64,000 nt of DNA from Albidovulum sp. (GTDB lineage Bacteria > Pseudomonadota > Alphaproteobacteria > Rhodobacterales > Rhodobacteraceae), in assembly GCF_008933605.1 (NCBI RefSeq), contig NZ_WBUS01000002.1:1-64000 (forward strand), written 5' to 3'. Both the position numbers and the translations under genes were made by a program. Positions 49,095 through 57,980 of this stretch are shown piece after piece; positions within the stretch are counted from its first letter, which is position 1; the number at the start of each line of letters is the position of its first letter. The notes under the pieces were generated by a model. It made no database searches. It had not been told where the DNA came from and was given only the letters and a program-made list of their open reading frames with translations.

Positions 49095-50090
49095 ATGCGG
49101 CCGGGACCGAGAAACCTGATCACCGATGTCGCGGGCCTCAGGGTCGGCAATGCCGAGGACCATCGCGTCAGGACCGGCGTCACGGTGCTGGCGGGAGAGC
49201 GGCCCTTCACCGCCGCCGTCCACGTGATGGGTGGTGCGCCGGGGACGCGGGAGACAGACCTGCTCGCCCCCGACCGGCTGGTCCAGGAGGTCGATGCGCT
49301 GGTCCTCTCGGGGGGTTCCGCGCTCGGGCTGGACGCGGCCTCCGGTGTCGCCGATTCGCTCCGGGCGGCAGGGCGAGGCTTCGCGGTGGGCGACCAGCGG
49401 GTGCCGATCGTGCCGGCGGCGATCCTCTTCGACCTCTTGAACGGCGGCGCGAAGGACTGGGTGGAGAACCCCTATCGACGGCTCGGCCGCACGGCGCTTG
49501 CGGCGGCTGGCGAGGACTTCGCGCTCGGCACCGCCGGGGCCGGCACCGGGGCCGCGACACATGGACTGAAGGGCGGGCTCGGATCGGCATCTGCGGTGCT
49601 GGCGAACGGGCTGACGGTGGGTGCGCTCGTCGCGGTCAACGCACTCGGCTCGGTCACGGTCGGCGGTGGGCGCGAGTTCTGGGCGGCCCCCTGGGAGCTT
49701 GACGGTGAGTTCGGGGGCCTCGGCCTGCCGGCCACTTTCCCGGCGGCGGGGGAGCCCGTGCCGGCCAAGCGTCTCGGCGAGGCGACGACCATCGCCATCG
49801 TCGCCACGGACGCGCGGCTCTCGCAGGCCGAGGCGCAGCGGCTGGCGACGGCGGCCCATGACGGAATGGCGCGTGCCATCGTGCCCTCGCACACGCCCTT
49901 CGACGGCGACCTCGTCTTCGCGGCGGCGACCGGGGCAAGGTCCCTGCCCGATCCCGTCGCCGATCCGTTCGTCCTCGGTCACGCGGCCGCATGCTGTCTC
50001 GCCCGCGCCATCGCCCGCGCGGTCTACGAGGCGGCAGCGCGGCCGGGCGACTTCATGCCCACTTGGCGCACGCGGTTCGGGGATGGCTGA
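49095..50090 (+). CDS. P1-family peptidase (DmpA/NylC-type Ntn-hydrolase)
   Basis: 331 residues. The family opening NLITDVAGLRVGNAEDHRVRTGVTVL, LSGGSALGLDAASGVADSLR and VPIVPAAILFDLLNGG are clear. Later blocks GAGTGAATHGLKGGLGSAS and SHTPFDGDLVFA match NylC-like members. The enzymes self-cleave before a Ser or Thr nucleophile; the Thr in SHTPFDGD is the likeliest candidate here, which I cannot confirm. They hydrolyse small N-terminal amides, including beta-peptides and omega-amides. Position after the peptide importer fits a role on imported amides. Confidence 0.85.
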   Translation: MRPGPRNLITDVAGLRVGNAEDHRVRTGVTVLAGERPFTAAVHVMGGAPGTRETDLLAPDRLVQEVDALVLSGGSALGLDAASGVADSLRAAGRGFAVGDQRVPIVPAAILFDLLNGGAKDWVENPYRRLGRTALAAAGEDFALGTAGAGTGAATHGLKGGLGSASAVLANGLTVGALVAVNALGSVTVGGGREFWAAPWELDGEFGGLGLPATFPAAGEPVPAKRLGEATTIAIVATDARLSQAEAQRLATAAHDGMARAIVPSHTPFDGDLVFAAATGARSLPDPVADPFVLGHAAACCLARAIARAVYEAAARPGDFMPTWRTRFGDG

Positions 50091-50829
50091 GGACCGGCTC
50101 TATGCGGACCCGGCGCTGGCACGGTTCTACGACCGCGACAACGGATGGACGGCGGACCGGGCCTTCTGCCTCGGCTTAGCGGCCGGCCGGCGCCGGGTGC
50201 TCGACCTCGGCTGCGGCACCGGGGAGCTTGCGATCCGCATCGTCTCCGAGCATGGCGCGGCGGTAACGGCAGTCGATCCGGCGGGCGCGATGCTCGATCT
50301 CGCGCGAGCCAAGCCCGGGGCGGAAGAGGTGCGCTGGGTCGAGGCGGACGCCCGGTCGCTGCGTCTGGGCGAGCGTTTCGACCTGATCGTGATGACGGGC
50401 CACGCGTTCCAGACGCTGCTTTCGCCCGGGGACCGCGCCGCCGGCCTTGCGACGATCGCCCTCCACCTTGCGCCCGGTGGCCGCTTCGTCTTCGACAGCC
50501 GGAACCCCGCCGTGCGGGAATGGGAGGACTGGAGACCCGGCCCGTCGTTGCGCCGGATCGACGACCCGGTCCTCGGCCCTGTCGCCGCATGGGACGATGC
50601 CGCCTGGGACGAGGCTTCCGGCGTCGTCACCTACGAGACCCACTACCGGGTCGAAGCCGACGGCCGGCACCTTGGTGGCACCTCTCGGATCGCGTTTCCG
50701 GCGTTCGACGCCCTTGCGGGCGCGATTTCCGCGGCCGGGCTCCGGGTGGACCGCTGGATGGGCGACTGGACCGGCGCGCCCCTGACCGAAGGCAGCCCCG
50801 AATTCATCCCGCTTGGCCGCCTTGCGTGA
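50083..50829 (+). CDS. Class I SAM-dependent methyltransferase
   Basis: 248 residues. Motif I is [16 protein letters not shown] near residue 39, with the acidic AVDPAGAMLDLAR after it. The C-terminal half has YETHYRVEADGRHLGG and IAFPAFDAL, seen in a group of uncharacterised small-molecule methyltransferases. Its ATG overlaps the last codons of the peptidase gene. Convergent with the hydrolase gene 3 bases downstream. Confidence 0.82.
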   Translation: MAEDRLYADPALARFYDRDNGWTADRAFCLGLAAGRRRVLDLGCGTGELAIRIVSEHGAAVTAVDPAGAMLDLARAKPGAEEVRWVEADARSLRLGERFDLIVMTGHAFQTLLSPGDRAAGLATIALHLAPGGRFVFDSRNPAVREWEDWRPGPSLRRIDDPVLGPVAAWDDAAWDEASGVVTYETHYRVEADGRHLGGTSRIAFPAFDALAGAISAAGLRVDRWMGDWTGAPLTEGSPEFIPLGRLA

Positions 50830-50832
50830 CTT

Positions 50833-51621
50833 TCAGCCGAGAAGCGCCTCCACGAGCGGGCTTTCCGGCGCTTCCAGCCCCTCGATCACGTCGAAATGGT
50901 GCCGCCCCGGCTCCACCGTCACCGGACAGGCCCAGGCATTTCCGAGCCGTCTCGCCTGGTCGAGGAAGGCGGGCCGTTCATCCCCGCCCACCCAGACGTG
51001 GACAGGCAAGCCAGGCCGGCGCGGCAGGAGCGCGGGGCTTTCGGCCCGCGCCTCGGCCGTGTCGAGCGCGAGTGTCGCATTCATCTCGGTCTCGCGCAGC
51101 GGACGGAGGTCCGCGAGGGGCGAGATCGGGACGATGCGCGCGAGGCGGCAGAGCACCGTGCCGGGCATGGCCGCATCCGCGCAGGCCAGCCGGGCGGAGA
51201 GGTGGCCGCCGGCAGAGTGGCCGGTCAAGACCATCGGCCCCGCCACCTCCTCGGCCGCCGCCGCCACCGCCGCCGCGATCTGGCGGGTCATGCCGCCGAT
51301 CCGCGCCGCGGGCGCAAGCGTGTAGGCGGGCATCGCCACCGCCCAACTCCGGTCGAGCGCGCCCGCCGCGAGGTGCGAGAAGTCGCGCGGGCCAAAGGCC
51401 ATCCAGTAGCCACCGTGGACGAAGACCATGAGCCCTTGGGACGCCGCCCCGGGCAGGAAGAGGTCGAACCATTCCGCCGGTGCAGGACCGTAGCGCAGGC
51501 CCAGCCGCGCCCGGACCCCAAGCGCGGCGCGAAACGCCTCCGAGGCCGCCGCCCAGCGCAGCGGGAACGCATCGCCACCCTGAATGTATTTTGCATTCCG
51601 GTAGGCATCGTCATATCTCAT
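50833..51621 (-). CDS. Alpha/beta hydrolase, arylformamidase-like
   Basis: 262 residues. HGGYW is the oxyanion motif, GHSAGGH holds the nucleophilic Ser near residue 135, Asp is in GGDERPAF and His in GRHHFDVIEGL. The arrangement fits alpha/beta-hydrolase arylformamidases (N-formylkynurenine to kynurenine and formate). That substrate is inference, but the formate product would suit a formate-oxidising cell. Divergent from the semialdehyde dehydrogenase. Confidence 0.8.
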   Translation of the reverse strand: MRYDDAYRNAKYIQGGDAFPLRWAAASEAFRAALGVRARLGLRYGPAPAEWFDLFLPGAASQGLMVFVHGGYWMAFGPRDFSHLAAGALDRSWAVAMPAYTLAPAARIGGMTRQIAAAVAAAAEEVAGPMVLTGHSAGGHLSARLACADAAMPGTVLCRLARIVPISPLADLRPLRETEMNATLALDTAEARAESPALLPRRPGLPVHVWVGGDERPAFLDQARRLGNAWACPVTVEPGRHHFDVIEGLEAPESPLVEALLG

Positions 51622-51706
51622 GGGCGCAATCCCGGTCAGCCGCCCGGCTGGACAACGAGTCGCGCTTCGGGCATTTGATCAAATTATGAAACACGAGGGG
51701 GTTCCC

Positions 51707-53185
51707 ATGCTCGATTCCGTCACAGACCTCAGGTCCCGGCTGAAGGATCCATCGCTTTTGGTAACGCAGGCCTATGTCGCCGGGCAATGGGTCAACGCCG
51801 ACGACGGCGCCACCTTCCCGGTGACCAACCCCGCGCGCGGCGACGTGATCTGCACCGTGCCGGACTTGGGCCGCGCCGAAACCGCGCGCGCCATCGAGGC
51901 GGCGGACAAGGCGCGCCACGAATGGGCGGCGCGCACCGGCAAGGAACGCTCCGCAGTCCTGCGCAAGTGGTTTGACCTTATGGTCGAGAACGCCGACGAC
52001 CTCGGCGCGATCCTGACGGCCGAGATGGGCAAGCCCCTGCCCGAGGCGAAGGGCGAGGTGCTTTACGGCGCTTCCTTCGTCGAATGGTTCGCCGAGGAAG
52101 CCAAGCGCATCTACGGCGAGACGATCCCCGGCCACCAGCGCGACAAGCGCATCACCGTTATCAAGCAGCCGATCGGGGTCGCGGCGTCGATCACGCCGTG
52201 GAACTTCCCCAACGCGATGATCGCGCGGAAGGTGGCGCCGGCGTTGGCCGTGGGCTGCGGCTTTGTCGCGCGGCCTGCGGCCGAAACGCCGCTCTCGGCG
52301 CTCGCCATGGCCCTTCTGGCCGAACGCGCGGGCGTACCGGCCGGCCTCTTCTCGGTCGTCACCTCGACGAAGTCCTCCGCCATCGGCAAGGAATTCTGCG
52401 AAAACCCGATCGTGCGGAAACTCACCTTCACCGGCTCGACCGAGGTCGGCCGTATCCTCTTGCGCCAGGCGGCGGATCAGGTGATGAAATGCTCGATGGA
52501 GCTTGGCGGCAACGCGCCCTTCATCGTCTTCGACGACGCCGATCTCGACGCCGCTGTCGAGGGCGCGATGATCTCCAAGTTCCGCAACAACGGCCAGACC
52601 TGCGTCTGCGCGAACCGCATCTATGTCCAGGCCGGCGTCTATGACGCCTTCGCGGAGAAGCTCGCCGCGGCGGTCCGGAAGCTCAATGTCGGGGACGGGC
52701 TGAAGGACGGCGTGACCACCGGCCCGCTGATAAACGAGGCCGCCGTCGAGAAGGTCGAGGAACACATTGCCGACGCGCTCGCCGGTGGCGGGCACATCGT
52801 CACCGGCGGCAAGCGCCACGCGCTCGGCGGCACGTTCTTCGAGCCCACGGTCGTCACCGGCATCACCTCCGAGATGAAGGTCTCGACCGAGGAAACCTTC
52901 GGCCCCCTCGCTCCGCTCTTCAAGTTCGAGACCGAGGAGGAGGTCATCCGGCTTGCCAACAACACGATCTTCGGCCTTGCCTCCTACTTCTACGCGCGCG
53001 ACATCGGACGCATCACCCGCGTCCAGGAGGGGCTGGAATACGGGATGGTGGGCGTGAACACCGGCCTCATCTCGACCGAGGTCGCGCCCTTCGGCGGCGT
53101 GAAGCAGTCCGGCCTTGGCCGCGAAGGCAGCCACCACGGGGTCGAGGACTATCTGGAGATGAAGTATATCTGTCTGTCGGTCTGA
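51707..53185 (+). CDS. gabD: NAD(P)-dependent succinate-semialdehyde dehydrogenase
   Basis: 492 residues. Catalytic residues are in PWNFPNAM, MELGGNAPFIVFDDADLDAAVEG and NNGQTCVCANRIYVQ, with the C-terminal LGREGSHHGVEDYLEMKY typical of GabD. It oxidises succinate semialdehyde to succinate. ATG 51707 has GAGGGGG six bases upstream; the track's start at 51620 crosses the divergent promoter region. A strong terminator follows. Confidence 0.9.
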   Translation: MLDSVTDLRSRLKDPSLLVTQAYVAGQWVNADDGATFPVTNPARGDVICTVPDLGRAETARAIEAADKARHEWAARTGKERSAVLRKWFDLMVENADDLGAILTAEMGKPLPEAKGEVLYGASFVEWFAEEAKRIYGETIPGHQRDKRITVIKQPIGVAASITPWNFPNAMIARKVAPALAVGCGFVARPAAETPLSALAMALLAERAGVPAGLFSVVTSTKSSAIGKEFCENPIVRKLTFTGSTEVGRILLRQAADQVMKCSMELGGNAPFIVFDDADLDAAVEGAMISKFRNNGQTCVCANRIYVQAGVYDAFAEKLAAAVRKLNVGDGLKDGVTTGPLINEAAVEKVEEHIADALAGGGHIVTGGKRHALGGTFFEPTVVTGITSEMKVSTEETFGPLAPLFKFETEEEVIRLANNTIFGLASYFYARDIGRITRVQEGLEYGMVGVNTGLISTEVAPFGGVKQSGLGREGSHHGVEDYLEMKYICLSV

Positions 53186-53233
53186 TCGCGCTTTACGGGT
53201 GTTCCGGCCGCCGCTATCGTCCTGCCGAGCGCT

Positions 53234-53257
53234 GGCCCCGCAGCCCATTGCGGGGCC
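53234..53257 (+). terminator. Terminator hairpin after gabD
   Basis: GGCCCCGCA and TGCGGGGCC form a perfect 9-bp stem with the loop GCCCAT, followed by GTTTCAT. It lies about 50 bases after the gabD stop and 25 before the histidine kinase start. Confidence 0.75.
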
Positions 53258-53281
53258 GTTTCATGCAGGGGTCGCGTCACA

Positions 53282-54712
53282 ATGGCCGCCGCTTTCGGTG
53301 ACTTCCGGCAGGTGTTCGACAGCCTGGAAGACCAGATCGCCATCGTCGACAGCCAGGGGGTCATCGTCGCCGCCAATGCGGCCTGGCGACAGTTCAGTTC
53401 GGACAACGGCGGCGAACCCGACGGGTATGTCGGGCGTAACTACTTCGACGTCTGCCCCGCCGAGAGCGAGGATTCGATTGCGGTGGCTCATGGCCTTCGT
53501 CGGGTGATCCGGGAAGGCGTGGAGTTCCGCCACGAATACCCCTGCCACAGCCCGACCGAGCGGCGCTGGTTCGAGCTTCTTGCCAGGCGCCTCGATGACC
53601 CCAAGGGGCCCCTTGCCGTGGTCGCCCACCGCAACGTGACCCGCCGGGCGCTCGACGGCATGCAGGCCCGCGCGGCACGGGTCAACGCCGCGCTCTTCTC
53701 GGCACTCGTGGCCTCCTCGAACGACGCGATCCTCAGCTACGACCTCGACGGCAACATCATGACCTGGAACCCGGCGGCAGAACGGCTCTACGGGTACCGG
53801 GCCGAGGAGGTGATCGGCCGGTCGCTCGAGATCATCTATCCCGCTGGCTGGCCGAAGCGGATCGGCGAATACCGCGACGAGATCGTTTCGGGCGCACTCA
53901 AGAGTTTCGAGGTGGTGCGCCGCACCAAGTCGGGCCGGGAGCGCCAGATCTGGGTCAGTGCGGCGCCGGTTTTCGATGCGGCCGGACAACTCGTCGCCGT
54001 CTCGAACATCCACCGCGACATTACCGAATGGCGCCGCCACGAGCAGTCGCGCCGCATGGTTGCGGAAGAGATCGTGCATCGCTCGAAGAACATGCTGACC
54101 GTGATCGCGGCGCTGCACCGGCGCACGGCGGCCGCGAGCACGAGTCTCGAGGATTTCAACCTCCGCTTCGGCGAGCGCATTAAGTCGCTCGCCACCTCGA
54201 CGGACTTCCTGACCGCGGGAAACTGGACGGCTGTGCCTCTCGCCGCGCTGGTCCGGTCTCAGACCGCGCTCTTCGATATTGCCGGAAGCGACCGGATCGA
54301 GATCGCGGGGCCGGAGATCGACATCCGGCCGCAGGCGGTCAAGGTCATCGGCATGGCCCTGCACGAGCTCGGGACCAACGCGCTGAAGCACGGCGCGCTT
54401 GCCACCGACGAGGGCCGCGTGCGCATCGCATGGGCGCTGGAGGATGGCCCCGACGGGGTGGGACTCGCCTTCGAATGGCAGGAGGACGGACCCGCGTTCG
54501 ACGCGGCACCCGCCGGACGCGGCTTCGGCCACACCCTCCTGACCAACCTGTCGGGAACGCTCCTGGAAACCTCGGCCGATTACCGCTTCGACCGGTCGGG
54601 CGTGCGCTGGCGCATCGTTCTTCCCGGGAAGTTCTTCGCGGCCGCCGGCGCCGCGCCGTCCGAGACCGGGCCCGGCGGCTGGCCCGCCGTCGAGGCGGAT
54701 GTTATCGCCTAG
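53282..54712 (+). CDS. PAS-domain HWE histidine kinase
   Basis: 476 residues, no membrane segment, so a cytoplasmic sensor. PAS 1 occupies about 8-125 (QVFDSLEDQIAIVDSQGVIVAANAAW). PAS 2 occupies about 138-260 (ALVASSNDAILSYDLDGNIMTWN, with GYRAEEVIG). The HWE-type phospho-acceptor region is EEIVHRSKNMLTVIAALHRR, followed by ALHELGTNALKHGAL of the ATP-binding domain. HWE kinases often act in general stress or light signalling in alphaproteobacteria. No response regulator is next to it, so it is an orphan. Confidence 0.9.
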   Translation: MAAAFGDFRQVFDSLEDQIAIVDSQGVIVAANAAWRQFSSDNGGEPDGYVGRNYFDVCPAESEDSIAVAHGLRRVIREGVEFRHEYPCHSPTERRWFELLARRLDDPKGPLAVVAHRNVTRRALDGMQARAARVNAALFSALVASSNDAILSYDLDGNIMTWNPAAERLYGYRAEEVIGRSLEIIYPAGWPKRIGEYRDEIVSGALKSFEVVRRTKSGRERQIWVSAAPVFDAAGQLVAVSNIHRDITEWRRHEQSRRMVAEEIVHRSKNMLTVIAALHRRTAAASTSLEDFNLRFGERIKSLATSTDFLTAGNWTAVPLAALVRSQTALFDIAGSDRIEIAGPEIDIRPQAVKVIGMALHELGTNALKHGALATDEGRVRIAWALEDGPDGVGLAFEWQEDGPAFDAAPAGRGFGHTLLTNLSGTLLETSADYRFDRSGVRWRIVLPGKFFAAAGAAPSETGPGGWPAVEADVIA

Positions 54713-54750
54713 CGCGCCACCGATTTTGCCTAGCGAACGGTCCTATCGCA

Positions 54751-54777
54751 TGTTGCGGGCATCGACCCACCGCAACA
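54751..54777 (+). promoter_or_regulatory. Stem-loop in the leader of the peptidoglycan-binding gene
   Basis: TGTTGCGG and CCGCAACA are perfect 8-base arms around 11 bases, ending 12 bases before the ATG at 54790. It could be a transcription-factor site or an RNA structure that blocks the ribosome-binding site. Confidence 0.4.
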
Positions 54778-54789
54778 CGGGGACACGAC

Positions 54790-55323
54790 ATGCTGCCCAA
54801 CGTCCGCAAGACTGCCACCGCCGCCATTGCCGCCCTCTCACTCGGCCTTGCCATGCCGGCCCCTGCCTTTGCCTGGGGCGAAAAGGAACAGAACGCGCTG
54901 GCCGCGATTGTCGCCGCCGGCGTGATCGGCACGCTCATCATGAACGAGAACAAGCGCCGGCAGGCCGCGCCCGTCGCCCGCGCACCGATCCAGGCTGGGC
55001 CGGGCTACTACCAGCCGCGTTACCAGGAACGCTCCGAGACGCGCTACCAGGATTCCTACGGGACGCCGCGCTACCAGCCTTCGGCGCCGTCGGGCATCTA
55101 TGCCACACCCGCCGCCCGGGCATTCAACAGCTACAGCCCCACCCAGCGCCGGGCGATCCAGTCGCGGCTGGCCAACGCGGGTTACTACCACGGCGGCCTC
55201 GACGGCGCCTTCGGTCCGATGACCTATCGCGCGATCATGGCCATCGCCGGCGATTCCACCGGCACCGCGCAACTCGACTCGATGGGTGGCGCGCACGAGT
55301 TCTATGACGCGATCCTCGGCTGA
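54790..55323 (+). CDS. Exported peptidoglycan-binding-domain protein
   Basis: 177 residues with a signal peptide (TATAAIAALSLGLAMPAPAFA). The middle is a tyrosine/glutamine/arginine-rich low-complexity region with YQPRYQ, RYQD and RYQP repeats. The C-terminal domain (SPTQRRAIQSRLANAGYYHGGLDGAFGPMTYRAI) is a PG_binding_1-type fold. It probably binds cell wall from the periplasm. No catalytic domain is present. Confidence 0.8.
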   Translation: MLPNVRKTATAAIAALSLGLAMPAPAFAWGEKEQNALAAIVAAGVIGTLIMNENKRRQAAPVARAPIQAGPGYYQPRYQERSETRYQDSYGTPRYQPSAPSGIYATPAARAFNSYSPTQRRAIQSRLANAGYYHGGLDGAFGPMTYRAIMAIAGDSTGTAQLDSMGGAHEFYDAILG

Positions 55324-55337
55324 TCCCACGGACGCCG

Positions 55338-55357
55338 GAGGGGGCCTGGGCCCCCTC
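55338..55357 (+). terminator. Hairpin before the sigma-factor gene
   Basis: GAGGGGGC and GCCCCCTC form a perfect 8-bp stem with the loop CTGG, 15 bases after the stop of the peptidoglycan-binding gene, followed by ATTTG. It likely ends that transcript. Confidence 0.65.
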
Positions 55358-55407
55358 ATTTGATCATCGCCCAAGGATTGACCCCCGGCTCGCGTCAGAG
55401 TTTCGTC

Positions 55408-55953
55408 ATGCGCATGCAAACCCCGGACGAGGCTCTGGCCAGTGCCGCCGCAGGAGGAGACCGCGACGCCTTCGCGGTGCTTCTCGAGCGGCATTACGAG
55501 CGCATATTCGGGCTCTCGTTCCGGCTCACCGGCACCCGTGCCGAGGCCGAGGACCTCACCCAGGACATCTGCCTCGCCCTTCCCGCAAAGCTCGGGTCCT
55601 GGCGGGGCGAGGCGCGCTTCACCACCTGGGTCTACCGCGTCACGGTCAACGCCGCCCATGACCGCCGCCGCCGCGCAGCCACCCGCGCCAGGGCTGCGGA
55701 CGGCTGGGGGGACTGGGAGGTGAACCGGCGGGCCGGGATCGCCGAGGCGGCCGCGGCTCAGGACTGGCTGACCACAGCGATGACGCGGCTGTCGCCGGAA
55801 CTCCGGGACACCGTCGCGCTGACCCTCGGGGAAGACCTGAGCCAGAGGGACGCGGCGGAGGTTTTGGGCGTCTCCGAAGGCACCGTGGCGTGGCGCATGA
55901 GCGAGGTGAAGAAACGCCTGCGCGAGATGGCGCGGGCGGAGGGGATGCTATGA
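55408..55953 (+). CDS. ECF-type RNA polymerase sigma factor
   Basis: 181 residues. Region 2 spans about 8-75 (LLERHYERIFGLSFRLTGTRAEAEDLTQDICL, FTTWVYRVTVNAAHDRRRR) and region 4 about 115-170 (LSPELRDTVALTLGEDLSQRDAAEVLGVSEGTVAWRMSEVKKRL). ATG 55408 gives MRMQTPDEALA; the longer TTG start at 55360 overlaps a terminator. Its stop overlaps the VWA protein start (ATGA), so that protein is the likely control partner. Confidence 0.9.
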   Translation: MRMQTPDEALASAAAGGDRDAFAVLLERHYERIFGLSFRLTGTRAEAEDLTQDICLALPAKLGSWRGEARFTTWVYRVTVNAAHDRRRRAATRARAADGWGDWEVNRRAGIAEAAAAQDWLTTAMTRLSPELRDTVALTLGEDLSQRDAAEVLGVSEGTVAWRMSEVKKRLREMARAEGML

Positions 55954-57974
55954 GCGATGAACTCGACCGGCTCCGCGACGGCCTGAAGGCCGCGCCCCCC
56001 GCGCCGGACCCGGGGGCGAAGGCGGCCGCGTTGCGGCGTGCAATGGAAACCTTCGACCGGCACCAAGAATCCGCGGCAGCCGCGCGTCCCATGTCAGACC
56101 GCCCGGAAGGGGCGGGGTTCCTGACAGGAGTTCGCCGGATGCTTGCCCACCTTTCCCCCCGCGCCGCGCTCGCCGCCACTGCCTCCGTCGCCGTGATCGG
56201 CCTCGCGCTGGCGCTCTATCCCGAGCTTAGACGGGCCCCGGACCTGCCTGCGCCACGGCCCGAGGCCGTCGCGGAAAAGCCCGCGAACCTTCCCGTCGCG
56301 CCGGCCGAGGCACCCCTCACCGAGCTTCGCAAGGCCGAAGGCGAGACGGAGGCCGACGCGGTGCCCGCGCCTGCGCCCCCCTCCGTACCCGAAGCCTCGG
56401 CCGCGCTGCAGGCCGCGCCGACCGGGGCTCCGGGCGCCGAAGCCTCGGTGGCCGAACCGGCACCGTCCGTCGCGCAGGCGCGGCAGAAGGCGGGTGCCCT
56501 AACCGACAGCATGGCCAACGACGTGGCCGGAGCTTTGGGCATTGTCGCACCGGAGGCCACATACATCGCACCCGCGCCCGACACCGAAGCATTCGCAAAC
56601 GCCGCCGCGAACCCGCTGAAGATCGCGGCGGAGGCGCCCGTCTCCACCTTCTCGGTCGACACCGACACGGCATCGTGGTCGGTCCTGCGCTCGTCCCTCG
56701 CCGCAGGCGCGCTGCCGCCCAAGGAAGCGGTGCGGATCGAGGAGATGGTGAACTACTTCCCCTACGACTACCCCGCACCCACGGCCGGTGAGGCGCCCTT
56801 CCGCGCCTCGGTCAGCCTCCTCCCGACTCCGTGGAACGCAGGAACTCAGCTTCTGCGGATCGGCCTGCAGGGCCGGATGCCGGCTGTCGCGGACCGCCCG
56901 CCACTCAACCTCGTGTTCCTCATCGACACTTCGGGCTCGATGGAGGATGCAAACAAGCTGCCGCTCCTGAAGCAGTCCTTCCGGCTCCTGCTCGGTCAGC
57001 TGCGGCCAGAGGACCGGGTGGCAATCGCCACCTATGCGGGGTCCGCCGGCCTGGTGCTGGAGCCCACAGCGGCCAGCGATCGGAACGCGATCCTCGGTGC
57101 CCTCGACCGGCTGGAAGCAGGGGGGTCGACCGCCGGGCAGGAGGGGCTGGCCCAGGCCTATCGGGTCGCCGAGGACATGGGCGGCGAGGGGCGGGTCAGC
57201 CGGGTCCTGCTGGCCACGGACGGCGATTTCAACGTCGGACTCTCGGACCCCGAGGGGCTGAAGGATTTCATTGCCGGGAAGCGCGAGAGCGGCATCTATC
57301 TCTCCGTCCTCGGCTTCGGGCGGGGCAACCTGGACGATGCGACGATGCAGGCGCTGGCGCAGAACGGCAATGGCACCGCAGCCTATATCGACACAGCCGC
57401 CGAGGCGCAGAAGGTGCTCGTGGACCAGTTGACCGGTGCGCTCTTCCCCATCGCCAACGACGTGAAGGTGCAGGTGGAGTTCAACCCCGCCGCGGTCGCC
57501 GAATATCGGCTGATCGGATACGAGACCCGGGCGCTCGCGCGCGAGGACTTCAACAACGACCGGGTGGACGCGGGCGAGATCGGCGCGGGCCATCAGGTGA
57601 CGGCGCTCTACGAGATCACGCCCGTCGGCTCGGCCGCGCGGCTCTCCGATCCCCTGCGCTACGGCGAGGCGCCGGCAGCGGCCGACGCAGCGGAACTCGG
57701 CTATCTGAAGCTTCGCTACAAGGCGCCGGGGGAGGCGACATCGCGACTGATCGAAACGCCGATCCCCGCCACACCGGGAGAGGCCGATGCCGACGCCCGC
57801 TTCGCCGCCGCCATCGCCGGCATGGGCCAGCTTCTGGGCGAACCGAAATACCTCGGGGACTGGGGCTGGGCCGAAGCCATCACGCTCGCCGCCGGGGCGA
57901 AGGGCGAGGATCCCTTCGGCTACCGGGCCGAGGCGGTGACGTTGATGCGGCTCGCGCAGAGCCTGGCGCGCTGA
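55950..57974 (+). CDS. Membrane-anchored VWA-domain (YfbK-type) protein
   Basis: 674 residues. Residues 1-45 (SDELDRLRDGLKAAPPAPDPG) look like the short cytoplasmic head of an anti-sigma factor. One membrane helix lies at 72-90, then an alanine/proline/glutamate-rich linker. A YfbK N-terminal region follows (FSVDTDTASWSVLR, EEMVNYFPYDYP), then the VWA domain with MIDAS motif DTSGSM near residue 326, and a C-terminal DUF3520-type region. The head is the likely sigma-binding part. The fusion suggests that a periplasmic adhesion or metal-sensing domain controls the sigma factor; inference. Confidence 0.85.
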   Translation: MSDELDRLRDGLKAAPPAPDPGAKAAALRRAMETFDRHQESAAAARPMSDRPEGAGFLTGVRRMLAHLSPRAALAATASVAVIGLALALYPELRRAPDLPAPRPEAVAEKPANLPVAPAEAPLTELRKAEGETEADAVPAPAPPSVPEASAALQAAPTGAPGAEASVAEPAPSVAQARQKAGALTDSMANDVAGALGIVAPEATYIAPAPDTEAFANAAANPLKIAAEAPVSTFSVDTDTASWSVLRSSLAAGALPPKEAVRIEEMVNYFPYDYPAPTAGEAPFRASVSLLPTPWNAGTQLLRIGLQGRMPAVADRPPLNLVFLIDTSGSMEDANKLPLLKQSFRLLLGQLRPEDRVAIATYAGSAGLVLEPTAASDRNAILGALDRLEAGGSTAGQEGLAQAYRVAEDMGGEGRVSRVLLATDGDFNVGLSDPEGLKDFIAGKRESGIYLSVLGFGRGNLDDATMQALAQNGNGTAAYIDTAAEAQKVLVDQLTGALFPIANDVKVQVEFNPAAVAEYRLIGYETRALAREDFNNDRVDAGEIGAGHQVTALYEITPVGSAARLSDPLRYGEAPAAADAAELGYLKLRYKAPGEATSRLIETPIPATPGEADADARFAAAIAGMGQLLGEPKYLGDWGWAEAITLAAGAKGEDPFGYRAEAVTLMRLAQSLAR

Positions 57975-57980
57975 TCGGCC

